This document shows, piece by piece, positions 58,433 to 64,000 of a DNA stretch of 64,000 nucleotides. The notes beneath the pieces were generated by a model. It searched no databases. It was not told where the DNA came from and saw only the letters and a program-made list of their open reading frames with translations. Position 1 is the first letter of the stretch. Every line of letters starts with the position of its first letter. The stretch lies in contig NC_134150.1 in assembly GCF_033958435.1 (NCBI RefSeq), positions 37,195,501-37,259,500 of the forward strand, in the 5' to 3' direction. The DNA is from Carettochelys insculpta (Eukaryota > Chordata > Testudines > Carettochelyidae). A program made the position numbers and the translations under genes.

Positions 58433-58736
58433 CTGTGTTTTGTCTTGGCATCAAGTTGACAATGAAAGATTCCTTCTTAAGACATAACAAATATCAAAAA
58501 TGGAAAAAGAGATTAAAAAGGAGAATCCAAAGATTTATGGGTTAACCTCTACACTGTGAAATTAATGGAATCATTTGTGATGAAAGAAATGGAAAGTTCA
58601 AAGTAATCTGAGGCACTTGTTTTCAATTAAGAAGTCCTGCTGTGGGCTGAATGAAGGTTACTCATACCTTACAGGCTAGTCATTCCTGCAAAAACAGCTG
58701 GGCTGGATGAAAGAAGTAGGTGATAAATGCCCGTAT

Positions 58737-59910
58737 GAGGACTCTCTTGTGATTAAACCACAGATATATCAGTTAATAGATGGGGGTTCAGTTCCAGTTC
58801 TACCAAGAACATCCTGTAGGATAGTGAGCAAGTCTCTCAACTTCTCTGTGCTAACACCTCACAACCTGACCCAAACCCCAGACAACATGATTCTGAGTTG
58901 GGTTCTGCTTAGCTTGGATCATTGTGATGGGGTCGATAATGGGTCAACTCTGACCAGTGGCCCTCCTGGTCCAATGTGCATATCTGTGTTGACTGGATTC
59001 AAAAGTCTCTTAGACAAGTCAGCCCTCCCTCTGAGTTAGGCACAGTACACAGACACAATCCCCTTCCAGGATAACCATTTAGCAGGGGCCTATTGCTGTA
59101 CCCTTGCAAGTGTTCCACCACCATCTGTTGCCCACTCGAGCAGGGAGTAGTGCCTATAGGGCTTCCCCTCCTGGAGGCAGAGTCCACCAACCCTTATTAA
59201 TAGCTCTACACTATAGAAAATATAGTCTCTCAGAACCTCTTCACATGAAGCTCTCCATAATGCTGCTTCAACTCCAGCAGCCAGTCCCATAAATCCTCTC
59301 CCCTGGAGGACTTCCACTACACTGAGCTTGCTCTGGTCCTGCAACTCCTCATATAGGGCTTTCCTGGCCTCTGACTGGCCACCTCCTCTGGCCAACATTC
59401 TAGCCTCCTTTGGAGGACTCCTCTATGGTTACTGGGACAGCGTGTGGCAGGGCTGTGAGCCTCCAGGAGGGGCTTCAGGTCTCACTCCACCCCATCACAA
59501 TCAGAAAGCAACCCAAAACCCTTGGGCTTCAGTTGCATAGGTTCTGATCATTTTGTCTTCCCTGCAGGGTCAACACAACAACATCTGCATGCTCTACTCT
59601 TGCTGCCTGCAGCCACCTCACTGCACTGAGCTTGTGCCATGGAGTGAGTGTGCCACATAACGATAGCCAGGTGGCAGCAGGTTGCACGAATGGGGTACAC
59701 AATTGCCTCCTTGCTGACTCCCACAAACAGAAAGTGACTAGAGACAGACCATGAGCAATGGGCATGAGAACTGGGAAGTCTCCACTCAGGGGCTTCCCCA
59801 TCTGTAAACTTTGGCTAATAGTTTCTTATCTCACTGGTAAAGTGTCATTTGTTTATAAATCCCTTAGAGATCCTGGGATGGAAAGTTCTTTAGACGGACA
59901 ATATACTAAC
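58737..59910 (+). mobile_element. MIR-type SINE split by an insertion
   Basis: GGGGGTTCAGTTCCAGTTCT, GATAGTGAGCAAGTCTCTCA and ACTTCTCTGTGC are the MIR left part. The sequence resumes at about 59787 with CTTCCCCATCTGTAAACTTT and ends with CCCTTAGAGATCCTGGGATG. About 930 bases in between do not belong to it and include a probable solo LTR. Confidence 0.6.
58923..59499. mobile_element. Probable solo LTR (TG...CA), 577 bp
   Basis: TGTGATGGGGTCG opens and CCACCCCATCACA closes the segment, giving TG...CA ends with about 10 bases of inverted repeat. The flanks are ATCAT on the left and ATCAG on the right, a 5-base duplication with one change. No internal retroviral genes are present. A DNA transposon with similar inverted ends is the alternative. 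Confidence 0.5.
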
Positions 59911-62683
59911 ACTAAGGGTCATTAAAAAAGCACAATGAATTGTCTGAGAAAAAGATTTAATATTGTGCTTCTAAATCCTTATGATCATGTTATTTTTTGA
60001 AGACCACAGAGTTACTCCAGGGAGGGTTTGGCTCAGTGCATTCAATTTGTTTGAAAAGGTAGCGACTGCTGGTGTAACAAATACTTTGAAATTCAGGTTC
60101 TATCCATGTTGCAGTGGAGAGGCTCCTATCCACAGAACCCCTCCAATTTTGCTGGGCTTGTGGAAGTGGAGAGGGTAATAATGGTCTTTACTAATTCTCT
60201 TGTACCTTTGGGCATCGCTTGTTTTAACTCCACTGTGCAAGTATTACTGGAAAGACATCAGACTTTGAAACGGGTCAGTGTTGTACAATGAAATAAGTCC
60301 ATGCCAGGAAGACATGTGCATTGTGGGTTGGACAGGTCAGTCTTTTCTCATTCATTAGTCTGATCCATTATGTGCATTCAGACTTCTGAAAGCCCACAGA
60401 AAGGTGTCTGAGTGATGGCAGGAGTTGCCTTAAAATCTTTGGGTGGGGAACAGAAAAATATAAACACTGTTTTTGGCCATGTCCCAGTGTCATTGTGCTG
60501 GCTGAAGATGAGCAAGTTCCTGACCCTTTAAAGTGTTTCTACATGATCAAGACTAGCATCTCTAGCGGACACATCCCCTTCCTTAGCATTTTACCCTGCA
60601 TTTAAATAACTACAAAAAATTACAAAGCCCACAGGCTGTGTCGATAACCCTGCCAAATTTGACCAATGTTGTCCTACTGCTTCTGAAAATAGACTAGAAC
60701 AACAGCTCAGAGAGGTGCAAAACGCCCCCTTTTTCCTGAGCATGTGTTAACTCTGGAGCTTAATGACAACACACCTTTTCACCGCTGATCATTTTGGAAG
60801 AGCCATACATCTATCATGAGACAGCAGACAAAACTCAGTACTTCCTTTTCCTGAGCTCTGTCACCCTTTGCCTGAAGCAATTGAATATACAATTGTGCCA
60901 CTGTGGTGCAAACTTTCCTTATGTGTTTTCTGACTGCTCATCAGTCCCAATATGTAGCACCCTCTTCTATTCCAGTAATGAGCTCTCCTAAGCAGAGGCA
61001 TCTGAACAGTGCACTAATGTTCTACAAGCAAAATACTCACAGTGGGAACAAAGCTGTGTCCAGCAAACTTTTCATGTTCTTGTTCAACCAGGTGTCTGAA
61101 GCTGGCAGCTTTGTGTGAAATTAGCCGCTGCGACAGCAATTTAAAAGTGTGAATAGCAAAACACCCTCCAGACTACAGTGATTCCAAAGCCCACCACCAC
61201 GGCTGGCACTAATTAACGTTCTTTTTGCCAGCGTGTCTCAGAAGAGCTATCTAGTTTTACAAGTGAAACATGTTAGCAGGGAAGTGCTACTACTCTAGCC
61301 CTGGGTATCCATCGCTTCCTGCTGGCCATGCCATGTGGTGGGCTTCAGCATCAAAGAATGTGAATGCATCACCTTGCAAGAGTCCTAAAACACATTCCAG
61401 TATAAAGGAGTGACAATTGCCATCCCATTTTAGCACAGTTGATGCTAGACGCCAAGTAGGTCAAACCAAGGCTGTGGACCTTCTGAATTAACTTCCTCTC
61501 TAACACACCAGAAACCATCAGTAAAGTCAGAAAAATTGAAATAGTCTTGACAAGAGCCTCGGGGCTTGACTTGTTGGAATACTGTGTTCTGCTTGAAATA
61601 GGAAAGTTCATAAATGTAATTTTTTCTTTTTATATATTGCTTCATTTTTTAAATTCTTCATTGGTGACTTTTTTTCCTCCTACGTGCCTAGAGCAATATT
61701 TCATTTACCATTATCCTTCCTGCTCCCAGGTGGCCTGATTTCTTTTAATTTTATGTAATTGATTATAACTAATTGACTCACACTTTGGGGACTGACAGCT
61801 GCTGAGCCTGCTGGGTTCTTTTTCTTTTACTTTTTGCAAAGTTATTTCTCAGGCCGTGAATTTTAAAGTTGGTCTTAGCAATTACAGGAGTATTATTATT
61901 AACTTTGCCCAAGTTAATGAACAGAACAGTTCTTCTGTCAGCTGGCCAGGTGGTCCCACTTGACGCTTTTAGGTGGAGGACTCAGCAAAGGAGATGGCTG
62001 GGGAAATTAGCTTCTACATTGTAAGTGCACAATACAAAGGGTTGGATAACTGATAATGGTGAGGATCCATTCAGAAATAGTGGACATGTAGCTGTTATGG
62101 CAGCAATAAGAGGAGACTCAGAGGGAACCTAGGTCTTTTGATTCCTAGTCCAAAGTTCTAATCCTGGTTCTGTCTGAGATACCCTCTATGGGTTTGGTCA
62201 AGTGTGATCAGCTGCTCAGAGGGCCATGTGACCTATGAGTTAGTGCACCTAATGTCCAGCCCTTACTTCCTTGACCAGGTGGCAGAGATCCATGATTGCT
62301 GGCTTCCAGATCTTTCCAGAATCTTGTGGCCTCCACTTGCATCTGGGCCTCACTCCTTAAAGACAGTGGTAGGGGTCCTGGAGCCTCTTTCTCCAGCAGG
62401 GCCAAGCCCTGAGCCCTGTGTGATGCAACACCTGTGGGACCCTCCTAGCAGAGGCTCTCAGTCCACTACTCTAAACTTCTGATGGACATCCCTTCAGTTT
62501 GGGGTGTGGCCCCAATCTCTTTGTAGGGGCTTTCCTGGAATAGCGTGCTTTGTAGACCTTTTAGGGTGTCCTGCCTCAGGGCCCTCTGAGCAAGGCACAG
62601 ATATGTAATACTGGAGGGGCCTAAACTCACAATATCTCACAGTCATAGAGCACAGGGTACTCTCTGCTGGGTGCTCCCTCATC
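59911..62683. other. Mostly unassigned DNA
   Basis: Downstream topoisomerase exons were looked for and not seen. 62120-62215 (TTCTAATCCTGGTTCTGTCT, GGTTTGGTCAAGTGTG) could be a MIR piece. Confidence 0.4.
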
Positions 62684-63662
62684 TAGTAGAACACTAGAAC
62701 TGGATGGGACCTCAAGAGGTCATCAAGTCCAGTCCCCTGCCCTCTCTGCAGGACCAAGCACCATCTAGACCATCCCCAATAGGTGTCTACCTAGCATGCT
62801 CTTAAAAATCTCCAGTGATGGAGATTCCACAACCTTCCTAGGTAATTTATTCCAGCATTTAACTACCCTGACAGTTAGGAAGTTTTTCCTAATGACTAAT
62901 CGAAACCTCCCTTGCTGAAGTTTAAGCCCATTGGTCCTTGTCCTATCCTCAGAGGCTAAGGAGAACAATTTTTCTCTCTCTTCTTTGTAACTCTCTTTTA
63001 AGGTATTTGAAAACCACTATCATGTCCCCTCTAAGTCTTCTCTTTTCTAAACTAAACAAGCCCAGTTCTTTCAGTCTTCCCTTGAAGCTCACGTTCTCTA
63101 GATCCTTAATCATTCTTGTTGCTCTTCTTTGTACCTTCTCCAATTTCTCCACATCTTTCTTTAAATGTGGTGCCCAGAACTAGACACAGTAATCCAATTA
63201 AGGCCTAATCAGTGCAGAGTACAGAAGAATGACTTCCAATGTCTTGCTCTCAACACTCCTGTTAATGCATCCCAGAATCATGTTGCTTTTTCTGCAACAG
63301 CATCACACAGTCGACTCATATTTAGCCTGTGGTCCAGTGTGACCCCTAAATCCATCTCTGCAGTACTCCTTCCTAGACAGTCATTTCTCATTCTATATGT
63401 CTGAAGCTGATTCTTCCTTTCTAAGTTGAGTACTTTGTATTTGTCCTTATCAAATTACATCCTGTTTATCTCAGACCATTTCTCCTGTTTGTTCAGATCA
63501 TTTTGAATTATGACCCTATCCTTCAAAGCAGCTGCAACTCCTTCCAGCTTTATGCCAATATCTAAATCATTGATGAAGATATTGTATAGAACCAGTCCCA
63601 AAACAGATCCCTGCGGAACCCTTTCCAGCATCTGAACAGTCTCTCCCTCAGCTACTGGCCTG
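62684..63662 (-). mobile_element. CR1 LINE, 5'-truncated, with reverse transcriptase remnants
   Basis: GAACTGGATGGGACCTCAAG and AGGTCATCAAGTCCAGTCCC begin the reverse 3' end. Minus-strand fragments read [55 protein letters not shown] and, near 63560-63610, a QGSVLG...FINDLD-type block. It is longer and better preserved than the 56.6-kb copy but still broken between frames. Confidence 0.83.
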
Positions 63663-64000
63663 TCCTAAAACTTATAATGAAGCTCTGCTCTTCCTGAAAT
63701 GCTGTACTACCTCTTTTACCAGGCAGCCCTAAAATGAGCCCGTTTCTCTCTTTGTTCCCCCTCCAATCATGGCATTGGTTCAGCTAGAGATGGGCTGTAG
63801 AAACCCAACTGCTCCTTAATTAGGCTTCACAATGTAGCAGTTTCCTACCTTGGTTCTTTCTTTGGGAGCAATGCCTCTCTTAAGCATGTGAGGTGGGGAA
63901 AAGGTTGTGGCCTATGGACACTAGTGATGTTCATATGTATCCTAGGAAACAATTATTTAACAGTTGGGAATGACTAATTACATATGATTTCCATATGTTA

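Overview
This is vertebrate nuclear DNA. There are no dense operons, ribosome binding sites or long intact genes, and most recognisable content is transposable elements. Several CR1 LINE 3' ends, MIR-type SINE cores, hAT and Tigger-like DNA elements and a very high density of short inverted-repeat elements point to a sauropsid. A turtle is my best guess and a crocodilian is the alternative; this rests on repeat types recognised from memory, not on a search.

Only one locus of host-gene origin is supported. On the + strand, three blocks at 34802-34913, 40129-40237 and about 52532-52691 align in order with consecutive exons of a type IB DNA topoisomerase, closest to mitochondrial TOP1MT. The first block is open with normal splice sites. 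The second carries a net 13-base deletion, the third has two stop codons and a 5-base deletion, and a CR1 insertion lies against its 5' side. The introns remain, so this looks like a decaying unprocessed gene rather than a processed copy.

Layout: 1-6200, inverted-repeat MITEs and a Tigger-like element split by a CR1. 7350-10075, two long hairpin (foldback) retroposons between direct repeats. 10.7-13.4 kb, hAT and MITE remnants. 16.0-21.8 kb, a dense MITE cluster with a complete 814-bp hAT element. 22.7-25.3 kb, a two-gene PIF/Harbinger transposon fossil. 28.1-33.1 kb, Tigger-like elements, one holding a nested MITE, and another foldback. 34.8-52.7 kb, the broken topoisomerase gene with its introns full of repeats. 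54-64 kb, CR1 copies, SINEs, a MITE and a probable solo LTR inside a MIR.

The least explained families are two. (1) A foldback retroposon has nearly perfect inverted arms and a one-sided 3' tail, and three copies lie between direct repeats of 13-14 bp, implying target-primed reverse transcription. (2) A MITE group with termini like GGCTACGTCTACACG makes 3-bp target duplications of variable sequence and carries interchangeable interiors rich in palindromes such as TTCGAA. Two 711-bp members are inverted copies of each other 17 kb apart.
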